Shown in pieces: positions 1 through 5,886 of a stretch of 9,725 nucleotides of DNA (within the stretch, counting starts at the first letter, position 1; each line of letters begins with the position of its first letter). Location of the stretch: the NCBI GenBank assembly GCA_964632945.1, contig CAZWCX010000205.1, positions 1 through 9,725 of the forward strand, read 5' to 3'. The position numbers and the translations under genes were made by a program. The stretch is from CAZWCX01 sp964632945 (lineage in GTDB: Bacteria > Planctomycetota > MHYJ01 > WSZJ01 > CAZWCX01). The notes under the pieces are model-generated. The model saw only the letters and a program-made list of their open reading frames with translations, was not told the DNA's origin and did no database searches.

Positions 1-54
1 GGCGCGAAAATCGCCTCGGCCGAACCTAGGATCTCAAGATTGAAGACCCACTAG
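1..54 (-). repeat. Left arm of a 54-bp inverted repeat (palindrome-rich intergenic element)
   Basis: Bases 1-54 match the reverse complement of 9640-9693 at 51 of 54 positions, differing at 24, 39 and 46. Base 1 is the window edge, so the element may extend further left. It is a row of short palindromes: GCGA-AAA-TCGC at 4-14, TCGGCCGA at 16-23, CCTAGG at 25-30 and TCAA/TTGA around 35-43. Read on the minus strand, bases 30-14 fold into CCTAGGT-TCG-GCCGAGG, with a T opposite G (a G-U pair in RNA), followed by CGATTTT. The substitution at 24 therefore keeps the stem of the right arm. No gene clearly ends into this copy. Confidence 0.85.
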
Positions 55-426
55 GATAGCGGCCTGCGCTCCGGGGGGAAAGAATCTCGCGCCCCGGCCA
101 CGCGGCGCCCGCGCGCGCGGAGTCCCGGATCCGCCTCTCCCGGGGTCCGCGTCGTTCCCCCCCGGCCGCCGGAAGGCAACGTCCCGGGAATCTGCGGACG
201 CCGGGCCCACCTGCTCCGACGCAGGGCGCTGCTTCGGGATGGGGCGGTCGGACGCGGCGGTCGCGCGCCGTCGCCATCCCTCGCCAACCATCCGCAACCA
301 CAGACTCGCTCACCGGTTACGAGGCCGCCGTCCCAGGTCGGGCCCCGCACCGGCACGTTGGCATGCGCTTCGCTTCCCCTTGCTCCATTCGAAGGTCCGG
401 CGGTTCCAGCGCACGGGAGGCACGAG
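1..426. other. GC-rich region without a convincing gene
   Basis: After the repeat at 1-54, about 370 bp show no recognisable gene. Several frames stay open on both strands, but the translations are rich in Arg, Gly, Pro and Ala, have no motifs and lack a ribosome binding site, as expected for chance open frames in GC-rich DNA. No tRNA-like fold was seen. I found no clear -35/-10 pair for the gene starting at 427. The last 15 bases hold its ribosome binding site. A 5' leader, a decayed gene or plain spacer are all possible. Confidence 0.5.
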
Positions 427-951
427 ATGGCGATGGGCAAGTTGGTGTCGGTCGGGATCGGGATTGCGGCCTGTTTCGGGATCTACCATGTGGCGACGGG
501 GCCGTCGCGGGTTCGGGAGGCCTTCGAGCCCCGGCTGATGGAATTCCATGGGGTCGACTTCCCGGAAGGGGAGGGAACGGTCCAAGGGGAGGAGCGTCCG
601 TATCGCACGGGCAAGGTCTTCATCCTCCGGCCCGGCTGGGGAAGCGACGACAACATCGGCGGGGCCAAGCCGCCGATCGTCGATCCGGCTTTCTATTACG
701 TCGCTTCCGCGCTGCGGGCCTCCACCCCGGACGAGGTCGACACGCTGATCGTGGCCGAGAAGGGGGCGCGTGTGACGCAGACACGCTCCAAGCAGTGGAT
801 CTTCGAGACCAAGGCGAAGGGGGTGAACATCAGCGTGTACGACATGCGGAAGAAAATCCTGATCGGGATGGATTTCGTCCACGCGGACCAGGACGGGAGC
901 TATGCGGCTCCGCTCGGGAGGTACGTGGGGACGATGCCGTCCCGGCCGTGA
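427..951 (+). CDS. Membrane-anchored protein of unknown function
   Basis: This is a 174-residue protein I do not recognise. The ATG at 427 is chosen because GGGAGG at 415-420 lies six bases upstream; a longer reading from 358 has no such site and adds a non-conserved-looking tail. Residues 5-22 form a hydrophobic segment with no lipobox and no obvious cleavage site, so it is probably an uncleaved N-terminal anchor. The rest (about 25-174) is soluble and of mixed alpha/beta character, with a FILRPGWGSDDNIGG stretch at 65-79 and a conserved-looking WIFETKAKGVNISVYD segment at 124-139. The base composition and codon pattern look properly coding, in contrast to the upstream region. The HAD hydrolase follows 89 bp downstream on the same strand, with its own candidate promoter in the gap, so the two may not be co-transcribed. 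No function is assigned. Confidence 0.8.
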   Translation: MAMGKLVSVGIGIAACFGIYHVATGPSRVREAFEPRLMEFHGVDFPEGEGTVQGEERPYRTGKVFILRPGWGSDDNIGGAKPPIVDPAFYYVASALRASTPDEVDTLIVAEKGARVTQTRSKQWIFETKAKGVNISVYDMRKKILIGMDFVHADQDGSYAAPLGRYVGTMPSRP

Positions 952-982
952 ACGCGGATGGGCGGGGCTTGGGCAATTGAGG

Positions 983-1011
983 TTGAAATCCCCTCCGCCG
1001 CCGCGGACAAT
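983..1011 (+). promoter_or_regulatory. Candidate sigma70-type promoter for the HAD hydrolase gene
   Basis: TTGAAA (983-988) and GACAAT (1006-1011) are separated by 17 bp, matching the housekeeping consensus at 5/6 and 4/6 positions. The -10 box ends 29 bp before the ATG at 1041, leaving room for a short leader with the GGAGGAG site at 1029-1035. The element is AT-richer than its surroundings, which supports it, but no other evidence does. Confidence 0.4.
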
Positions 1012-1040
1012 GGGCGCCTTCCCGTCCTGGAGGAGCCCGC

Positions 1041-1721
1041 ATGCTGCGCGCGATCATCTTCGACTTCAACGGCGTGGTGGTGAACGACGAACCGCTGCAC
1101 TACCGCATGTTCCAGCGCGTGTTCGACGAGGAGCGGATTCCCTTTTCGGAAGAGGGGTACTACGCGCGCTACCTGCCCATGGACGATCACACGCTGGTCC
1201 GGTCGCTGTTTCGCGACCTGGACCGGCCGTTGTCGGCGGCCGAAGAGGCGCGACTGGTCGGGAAGAAGGAGGCGTACTACCGGGAGACGATGCGCGCCGG
1301 CGGGGTGGAGTTCTTTCCCGGGGTGAAAGAGTTCATCCGCCGCTGCGCGCAGATGGTGCCGCTCGCCATCGCCTCGGGGGCGGCGCGCGAGGAGATCGAA
1401 TTCCTGCTCGCGAGCGCGGAGCTGCGTCCGCACTTCCGCGCCATCGTGGCGGCGGAAGACGTCACCAAGGGGAAGCCGGACCCCGAGATCTTCCTGAAGG
1501 CCCTGGAGGCGCTGCGCAGCGCCCGACGGCCGGGTGAGGGGGACGTGCTTGCGCCGGACACGCTGGTGATCGAGGATTCCCCCGCTGGGGTGCGGGGGGC
1601 GCGCGCCGCGGGAATGCGCTGCCTGGCGGTCCTTCATTCCGTTTCGGCCGACCGGCTGAGCGAAGCGAACCGGGTGGTGCCGACGCTCGCGAACCTGGAC
1701 CCGCGGACGCTGGACTGGTAG
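1041..1721 (+). CDS. HAD-superfamily hydrolase (subfamily IA-like) with a DxN motif I
   Basis: This 226-residue protein has the length and motif order of beta-phosphoglucomutase-like HAD hydrolases. Motif I is FDFNGVVV at 7-14 (nucleophile Asp8), motif II is ASG at 111-113, motif III is the Lys of KGKPDPEIF (Lys145), and motif IV is EDSPAG at 178-183. A helical C1-type cap lies at about 16-90. Family members normally use the fold to hydrolyse or transfer phosphate on small metabolites through a phospho-aspartate. Here the second motif I acid (Asp+2, the general acid/base in phosphatases) is Asn10. That points to altered or slower chemistry, or to the separate subfamily with DFNG motifs. The GGAGGAG at 1029-1035 supports the start. 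The substrate cannot be read from the sequence, and neighbours give no hint. Confidence 0.9.
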   Translation: MLRAIIFDFNGVVVNDEPLHYRMFQRVFDEERIPFSEEGYYARYLPMDDHTLVRSLFRDLDRPLSAAEEARLVGKKEAYYRETMRAGGVEFFPGVKEFIRRCAQMVPLAIASGAAREEIEFLLASAELRPHFRAIVAAEDVTKGKPDPEIFLKALEALRSARRPGEGDVLAPDTLVIEDSPAGVRGARAAGMRCLAVLHSVSADRLSEANRVVPTLANLDPRTLDW

Positions 1722-1773
1722 CGGTTTCACCGCACCGGGGAGGGAGGAATGGCGGGGTTGGCGGCGTTCCGCC
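1721..1773. terminator. Possible shared hairpins between convergent genes
   Basis: The gap between the HAD gene and the convergent RING gene holds two short GC stems: GCGGT-TTC-ACCGC (1721-1733, beginning in the HAD stop codon) and GGCGG-CGTT-CCGCC (1760-1773). Both could fold on either strand. Neither has a T-run, so they are not canonical intrinsic terminators. Their placement between convergent genes is the main support. Confidence 0.25.
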
Positions 1774-1780
1774 CGGCGGA

Positions 1781-2500
1781 TCACCGCGGCAAATGGGCGC
1801 GTGCGCACCCGTAGGTCGAGCAGCCGCCCAGGTACTCCCAGCACTCGCGGTGATGGGGCGTCCGGCACTCCGGGCACCGGTGCCGCTCGCCGGCGAGTTC
1901 GCCGCCGCAGATCTGACAGGTCCCGGCTCCCGAGTCGCTCGCGGGTCCGCTCTCCTGCGTTCCGGGATGCGGCAGGCCGCAGGCGGCAAAGAGGGTTTGC
2001 AGCAGGCGGCAGGACGCTGCGACGGCGTCGAGCAGCGCTTCGGGGGCGAAGGCGTTCACGTTCGGGAGCAGGGCGACGGCGCGGCCGCGGCCGACGTCGA
2101 GGAGCGGCGCGGCGGGCGCGGTGCAGGAGGCAAGCGCGAGGAACGCGGTCCACAGGGTGGCGGGGAGCGGCGGCATCGGGTCCGGGGAGGGGGCGACCAC
2201 GCACTCGAAGCCGGCGTCGAAGTCCGGGAGGTCCGCGCGCAGGCGAGGGCCCCGGAGGATCGCCGCGGCCCCGCGCGGGATTCCGGCCGTCGCGCGGATC
2301 TGGGCGGTCGGCAGCGCCGCCCGGGCGTGAGCGGTCACGCCCGCCCACCAGGACGCCCCGATCGACCGTTCGGCGTAGCGGACCGGAAGCCCGGCGACGT
2401 TCCAGGCCACCGCGCGGGCCCGCCCGCGTGGGGGCACGAGGGCGCCCCCAAACCGCGCGGTGACGGCGCGCATTCGCACGTCCCGGGGACCCATGCGCAT
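1781..2500 (-). CDS. Protein with a C-terminal prokaryotic RING-finger domain
   Basis: This is a 239-residue protein. Its last 45 residues carry a cross-brace zinc pattern: Cys195-x2-Cys198, Cys209-x2-Cys212, His217-x2-Cys220-Trp221 and Cys227-x4-Cys232. This matches the prokaryotic RING-finger family, which binds two zinc ions and is proposed, by analogy with eukaryotic RINGs, to mediate protein contacts. The N-terminal part has a region at about 92-170 that starts FDAGFEC and continues with helices, a layout I associate with poorly characterised proteins built of an alpha/beta domain followed by a zinc domain. The ATG at 2500 (MRMGPRDVRM) is chosen because GGGGGG lies just upstream and the longer reading overlaps the TPR gene. 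ATGs at 2494 and 2473 are alternatives. It begins 17 bp after the TPR gene, so the two are probably co-transcribed. The RING call is firm; the rest is unknown. Confidence 0.75.
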   Translation of the reverse strand: MRMGPRDVRMRAVTARFGGALVPPRGRARAVAWNVAGLPVRYAERSIGASWWAGVTAHARAALPTAQIRATAGIPRGAAAILRGPRLRADLPDFDAGFECVVAPSPDPMPPLPATLWTAFLALASCTAPAAPLLDVGRGRAVALLPNVNAFAPEALLDAVAASCRLLQTLFAACGLPHPGTQESGPASDSGAGTCQICGGELAGERHRCPECRTPHHRECWEYLGGCSTYGCARAHLPR

Positions 2501-2517
2501 TTCCCCCCGAGCCCGGC

Positions 2518-2916
2518 CTACGCCGGCGGCGGACCGGACACCCGGCTGCGGTACGCCTGCACATAGTAGAGCGCCGTGTCGCCGAGCGGAGTCTCCGGCG
2601 CGACCCCGCGCACCTTCTCGAACATGGCGATGGCGTCCTCCATCCGTCGGAGGTCGCCGTACGTCAGCCCGAGGATGAAGCCGGCGCGCTGCGCGAGATC
2701 GGGGTCCCCGGGCGGGGCGATCCGCCACGCCGTTTCAAGCGTGGTCCGGGCCTCCTCCACCCGGCCCGACAGCTTGAGTGCGATTCCCAGCTCGCAGAGC
2801 AGGCGCGCGTCATCGCGGTCGCGCTCGGCGGCGGGGGCGAGCACCTGGATCGCCTCCGCCGGCTTGCCGCGCGCAATCAATCCCTTCCCCTCCGCCAGCG
2901 GGTCGGTCTTTTCCAT
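2518..2916 (-). CDS. Small TPR-like (tetratricopeptide) protein
   Basis: This 132-residue protein is almost entirely helical, with about three degenerate tetratricopeptide units. Characteristic spacing is seen at about 7-34 (EGKGLIARGKPAEAIQVL), 37-69 (ARLLCELGIALKLSGRVEEA...) and 75-107 (RAGFILGLTYGDLRRMEDAIAMFEKV). TPR arrays bind partner proteins; there is no signal peptide, so it is likely cytoplasmic. The ATG at 2916 has GGAGG six bases upstream (2923-2927). It sits 50 bp after the deoxyhypusine-synthase-like gene and 17 bp before the RING gene, which makes the RING protein the most likely partner by context. A longer upstream reading has low-complexity residues and overlaps the neighbouring gene, so it was not used. 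Confidence 0.8.
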   Translation of the reverse strand: MEKTDPLAEGKGLIARGKPAEAIQVLAPAAERDRDDARLLCELGIALKLSGRVEEARTTLETAWRIAPPGDPDLAQRAGFILGLTYGDLRRMEDAIAMFEKVRGVAPETPLGDTALYYVQAYRSRVSGPPPA

Positions 2917-2966
2917 GTTCGTCCTCCGCACGCGGATCCTGCCAGCCCCGGAGCGCGCCGTCGAAC

Positions 2967-4058
2967 CTACCGCGCGATCCGCATCTTCTTCTGGAGTTTC
3001 GCGACCAGGGCGTCGCGCCGCTCGTAGAGCCGCTTGAGCTTGCGCGGCTTGTGCTTCGCCAGGGCGTACGCCGTCAGGATCGGCAGCGCCACCGTGGAGT
3101 CGAGATAGCAGACGACGGTGTCGGGGAGCTGATCGGGATCCACCTTGCCCCAGCTCACCGCTTCGCTCGGGGTCGCGCCGGAAAGACCGCCGGTGTCCAT
3201 GCGCGCGTCGGTGACCTGGAGGAAGTAGTCGTGCCCCTTCTCCTTGATGCCGAGCACCTCCTGGATCTGCGGCTCGGTCTGGAGCATGAAATTCTTCGGC
3301 GACCCGCCGCCCAGGATCCACACCGCGCTCTTGCCGCCGGACGACTTGGCATCGTACACGATCGCGGCCGTCTCATTCACGTCGCGGGAGACGTCGTACT
3401 GCAGCCGGTTGCCCTCCAGCGCGCAACCGGCCACGTTCATGCCGATCGAGCTGTCCCCCGGCGAGGAGGTGTAGATCGGCACGCCCGCGCGGTACGCGGC
3501 GGCGAGGAGGGAGCGGCGCTTGATCTTGAGGCGCCGTTCGGTCGCGTCGACGTATTTGCCGGCGAGGTGGTGAAACTCCGCCGTCCCCATCGACCGCTGG
3601 AATTCCGCTCCTCGGATCAGTTCACGGAAGTACCGGTCGGTGTCGAGCAGGACCGAGTAGTGGAAGAAGATGTCGTAGATCCGGACGATCCCCTGGCGGC
3701 GCAACGCCACGTCGTCGGCCTGGTGAGTGCCGCGGTGCATCGACAGCCCGATGCCGAAGTGGGTGTCGTGGTAGACATTCGCCCCCGTGCTGACGATCCA
3801 GTCGACGAAGCCCGCCTCGATCAGCGGAATGACGGCGGCCATGCCGAGACCCGCGGGGGTGAGCGCCCCCGACAGGCTCAGGCCGATGGTCACGTCCCGG
3901 TCGAGCATTCGTTCGACGAGCAGGCGGCAGCCTTCGCGCAATCGCGCCGCGTTGTACGCGAGGAAGGCCTCGTCGACCATCTGCGCAACGGTCATGCGGC
4001 CGGTGATCGGTTCGGGGCGGATGGAGGCGCCGCGCAGGCGGCGACGGGAAACGGCCAT
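2967..4058 (-). CDS. Bacterial deoxyhypusine synthase-like protein (possible homospermidine synthase)
   Basis: This 363-residue protein spans the whole deoxyhypusine synthase fold. Seen in order are SLSGALTPAGLG (61-72), TGANVYHDTHFG (91-102), GGGSPKNF (250-257) and GLSGATPSEAVSWGK (291-305). By my alignment from memory, SWGK corresponds to the human segment with catalytic Lys329, so Lys305 would form the imine with the butylamine group. The human His288 position would be Asn256, as in bacterial homologues. Eukaryotic and archaeal enzymes use NAD and spermidine to modify eIF5A. Bacteria lack eIF5A, and some bacterial homologues are reported to make homospermidine from polyamines, so polyamine chemistry is the likelier role. 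The ATG at 4058 has AGGAGG about seven bases upstream. It lies 91 bp downstream of ygfZ on the same strand with no clear promoter between. The family call is firm; the substrate is inferred. Confidence 0.93.
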   Translation of the reverse strand: MAVSRRRLRGASIRPEPITGRMTVAQMVDEAFLAYNAARLREGCRLLVERMLDRDVTIGLSLSGALTPAGLGMAAVIPLIEAGFVDWIVSTGANVYHDTHFGIGLSMHRGTHQADDVALRRQGIVRIYDIFFHYSVLLDTDRYFRELIRGAEFQRSMGTAEFHHLAGKYVDATERRLKIKRRSLLAAAYRAGVPIYTSSPGDSSIGMNVAGCALEGNRLQYDVSRDVNETAAIVYDAKSSGGKSAVWILGGGSPKNFMLQTEPQIQEVLGIKEKGHDYFLQVTDARMDTGGLSGATPSEAVSWGKVDPDQLPDTVVCYLDSTVALPILTAYALAKHKPRKLKRLYERRDALVAKLQKKMRIAR

Positions 4059-4134
4059 GAGTCACCCTCCTGGAAAGGAGTCGCCGAGGCGGACGGATTC
4101 CGCGCGGATGCCCACGAGTGAAGACGACTTCCGG

Positions 4135-4150
4135 GCCGGCGCGCGCCGGC
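4135..4150. repeat. 16-bp perfect GC palindrome after the ygfZ stop codon
   Basis: GCCGGCGCGCGCCGGC is its own reverse complement and runs into the ygfZ stop codon (4152-4150). In RNA it could fold as GCCGGC-GCGC-GCCGGC. No T-run follows on the minus strand, so it is at best a pausing or Rho-assisted end, or an mRNA-stabilising stem, between ygfZ and the deoxyhypusine-synthase-like gene. Confidence 0.45.
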
Positions 4151-5244
4151 TATCCGCGGCGATAAAACGGGAGCGCGCGGACCGTGGCCGGGATCGTAGC
4201 CCCGCCGGCCGCCGGCGTCACGGCCACTTCCGTTCCCGGGGCGCGATGCTCTTTCTTGATCACGGCCAGCGCGATCACGCCTCCCACGGTCGGGGCCAGG
4301 ACTGCCGTCCCCAGTCGCCCCACCTCCGCGCCGTCCCGGGTTACCGGGCTTCCGACCGCGGGAGTCGCTTCCCCCTGCAGTCGAAGCCCGACCAGGGACC
4401 GGCTCGCTTCCCCGAGGGTCGACACGCGGGCGATCACCTCCTGCCCGAGGTAGCACCCCTTGGTATAGGACACCGTGTGGTCGAGTCCGCACTCGAGCGG
4501 CAGATGCTGGTCGGTCGCGTCCGGCCCGAAGACCGGCCGTCCCGCCTCGACCCGCAGGCTGCGCAGGGCTTCGAAGCCGCAGGGGCGCACGCCGTGGACC
4601 ATGCCGAATTGCGCGAGCATTCCGAAGGCGGCCGCGTGAACCATGGACGGCACCACGATCGTGTATCCCGGTTCGCCGGTGTGGTCGCAGCGCTGCACCC
4701 GCACGGTCACTCCGGCAACCTGCTTCTCCGCGAAGCGATACTCGGTCGCTTCGGGGACGTCCTGGCCGCCGACGGAGGCGAGCACCTTGCCGACGGCCGG
4801 CCCATGGAGCCCGAGGAGGCCGAAGTCCTTCGTGCGGTCCTTGACCTCGACCTTTTCCGTGATGTGGTACTTCTCCAGGTGTTCGATCGCGGGGGCGACG
4901 CGGTCCGCATTCATCTCGAGCCAGAGCGCGTCCTCCGTCACCGACAGGACGGCGTCGGTGACGAGCCGGCCGAGCCGGTTCACGATGCAGGTGTGGTTCC
5001 CTGCGCCCGTCGGGAGCGCAATCACCTCGTTGGTGCACTGGCCGCGGAACCAGGTTTTTCGGTCGGCACCGGTGATCTGGATGAGCCCGCGGTGGGACAG
5101 ATCGAAGAGGCCGCCGGTGGTGCGCACCGCCCGATGTTCCTCCTCCGGATGAGAGAACCGGGCGGCCACTTGCACGCCGAACGCCTCGGTCATCGTGGCG
5201 CCGAAGGTGCCCAGCTGGCCGGCGATCGGAGACGGTCGCGTCAT
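4150..5244 (-). CDS. ygfZ: Folate-binding YgfZ/GcvT-family protein
   Basis: This 364-residue protein has the aminomethyltransferase (GcvT) fold. The motif TKGCYLGQEV at 261-270, with Cys264, is the signature of the YgfZ branch, which uses tetrahydrofolate in repair or assembly of certain Fe-S enzymes. True glycine-cleavage T proteins lack this KGCxxGQE motif. Other family features are FDLSHRGLIQITGADR (47-62), where the substrate and folate pocket begins, and a C-terminal barrel at about 283-361. It is somewhat longer than the E. coli protein (about 326 residues) and near GcvT length. The start at 5244 overlaps the def stop codon as ATGA, with GGAGG inside the def end, so translation is probably coupled. 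No other glycine-cleavage gene is in the window, which favours YgfZ over GcvT. The [2Fe-2S] ferredoxin at 9317 fits an Fe-S theme but is far away. Confidence 0.9.
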   Translation of the reverse strand: MTRPSPIAGQLGTFGATMTEAFGVQVAARFSHPEEEHRAVRTTGGLFDLSHRGLIQITGADRKTWFRGQCTNEVIALPTGAGNHTCIVNRLGRLVTDAVLSVTEDALWLEMNADRVAPAIEHLEKYHITEKVEVKDRTKDFGLLGLHGPAVGKVLASVGGQDVPEATEYRFAEKQVAGVTVRVQRCDHTGEPGYTIVVPSMVHAAAFGMLAQFGMVHGVRPCGFEALRSLRVEAGRPVFGPDATDQHLPLECGLDHTVSYTKGCYLGQEVIARVSTLGEASRSLVGLRLQGEATPAVGSPVTRDGAEVGRLGTAVLAPTVGGVIALAVIKKEHRAPGTEVAVTPAAGGATIPATVRALPFYRRG

Positions 5245-5801
5245 GCCTTCCTCCGGCGCGGCGCCTCGAACTGTTGCGCGTGGCGGTGGAACTCGGTCAG
5301 GTGCATGAGAGACTTCAGGCTGGTCATGCGGTCGAAGTAGAGCACGCCGGCGAGGTGATCGCACTCGTGCTGGATGACGCGGGCGAAGAATCCCTGCGCC
5401 TTGAGCCCGATCTTCTTACCGTCGCGACCGAGGGCCTTGACGTTCACCTTGCACCACCTCGGCACGATCCCCCGCAGGTCGTCGATCGAGAGGCACCCCT
5501 CCCAATCCTCTTCCACGTCGTTGCCGACCGGAGTGACTTCGGGATTGATGAGGACGGTCAGGGGGGTTTCGGGTTCGTCGGAACCCTTCGGCCTGGGCAG
5601 GTGTTCGATGACCGCCACCTGGCGAGAGACGAAGACCTGGGGGGCGGCGAGGCCGACGCCGCGGTTCTCGCGCATGGTCGCGATCATGTCATCGACGAAT
5701 TCCTGGAAGGCCGGGCGGAGGATCTCTTCGGGCGGCACGGGCTCGCAGGGCGCGCGAAGGACCGGATGGCCGAGACGACTGATCTGCAGGAGTCGGGGCA
5801 T
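5241..5801 (-). CDS. def: Peptide deformylase
   Basis: This 186-residue enzyme removes the N-formyl group from new proteins in the cytoplasm, using a metal ion (usually iron) bound by Cys103, His145 and His149. All three family motifs are intact: GVGLAAPQ (48-55), EGCLS (101-105) and HECDH (145-149, with catalytic Glu146). The N-terminal LQISRLGHPVLRAPCEPV is the usual start region of the family, which fixes the ATG at 5801 even though no ribosome binding site precedes it. A strong extended -10 promoter ends only nine bases upstream, suggesting a leaderless or nearly leaderless transcript. The stop codon overlaps the ygfZ start. The frequent partner fmt is not adjacent. A loop around 68-82 (PRPKGSDEPETP) is slightly longer than in the E. 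coli enzyme. Confidence 0.97.
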   Translation of the reverse strand: MPRLLQISRLGHPVLRAPCEPVPPEEILRPAFQEFVDDMIATMRENRGVGLAAPQVFVSRQVAVIEHLPRPKGSDEPETPLTVLINPEVTPVGNDVEEDWEGCLSIDDLRGIVPRWCKVNVKALGRDGKKIGLKAQGFFARVIQHECDHLAGVLYFDRMTSLKSLMHLTEFHRHAQQFEAPRRRKA

Positions 5802-5810
5802 AGCGCGGGG

Positions 5811-5838
5811 ATTATACCAGGGGGGGGCCGCGTGTCTA
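5811..5838 (-). promoter_or_regulatory. Extended -10 promoter for def-ygfZ
   Basis: On the minus strand, TGGTATAAT (5819-5811) contains a perfect -10 box with the TGn extension. TAGACA (5838-5833) matches the -35 consensus at 5/6 with a 16-bp spacer. The -10 box ends nine bases before the def ATG, so transcription would start within about 0-4 bases of that codon. Confidence 0.7.
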
Positions 5839-5886
5839 GCCTCTGGCGCGACCGAAGGACTCCCCGGGTCGGACGGGGGGACGCTC

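Noticed and set aside
51..440. Minus-strand open frame of 129 codons ending at the TAG inside the left repeat, mirroring the ferredoxin-repeat arrangement
   Set aside because: It lacks a ribosome binding site and motifs, is dominated by Arg, Gly and Pro, and overlaps the real start at 427. In DNA this rich in GC, open frames of this size occur by chance.
980..994. AGGTTGAA-x2-CCCC at 980-994 resembles part of the terminal repeat
   Set aside because: Only about 12 of 14 bases match, with no flanking similarity, and the segment is better read as part of a promoter.
4150..5244. Glycine cleavage T protein (GcvT)
   Set aside because: The KGCYLGQE motif is the YgfZ signature, and no gcvH or gcvP is nearby.
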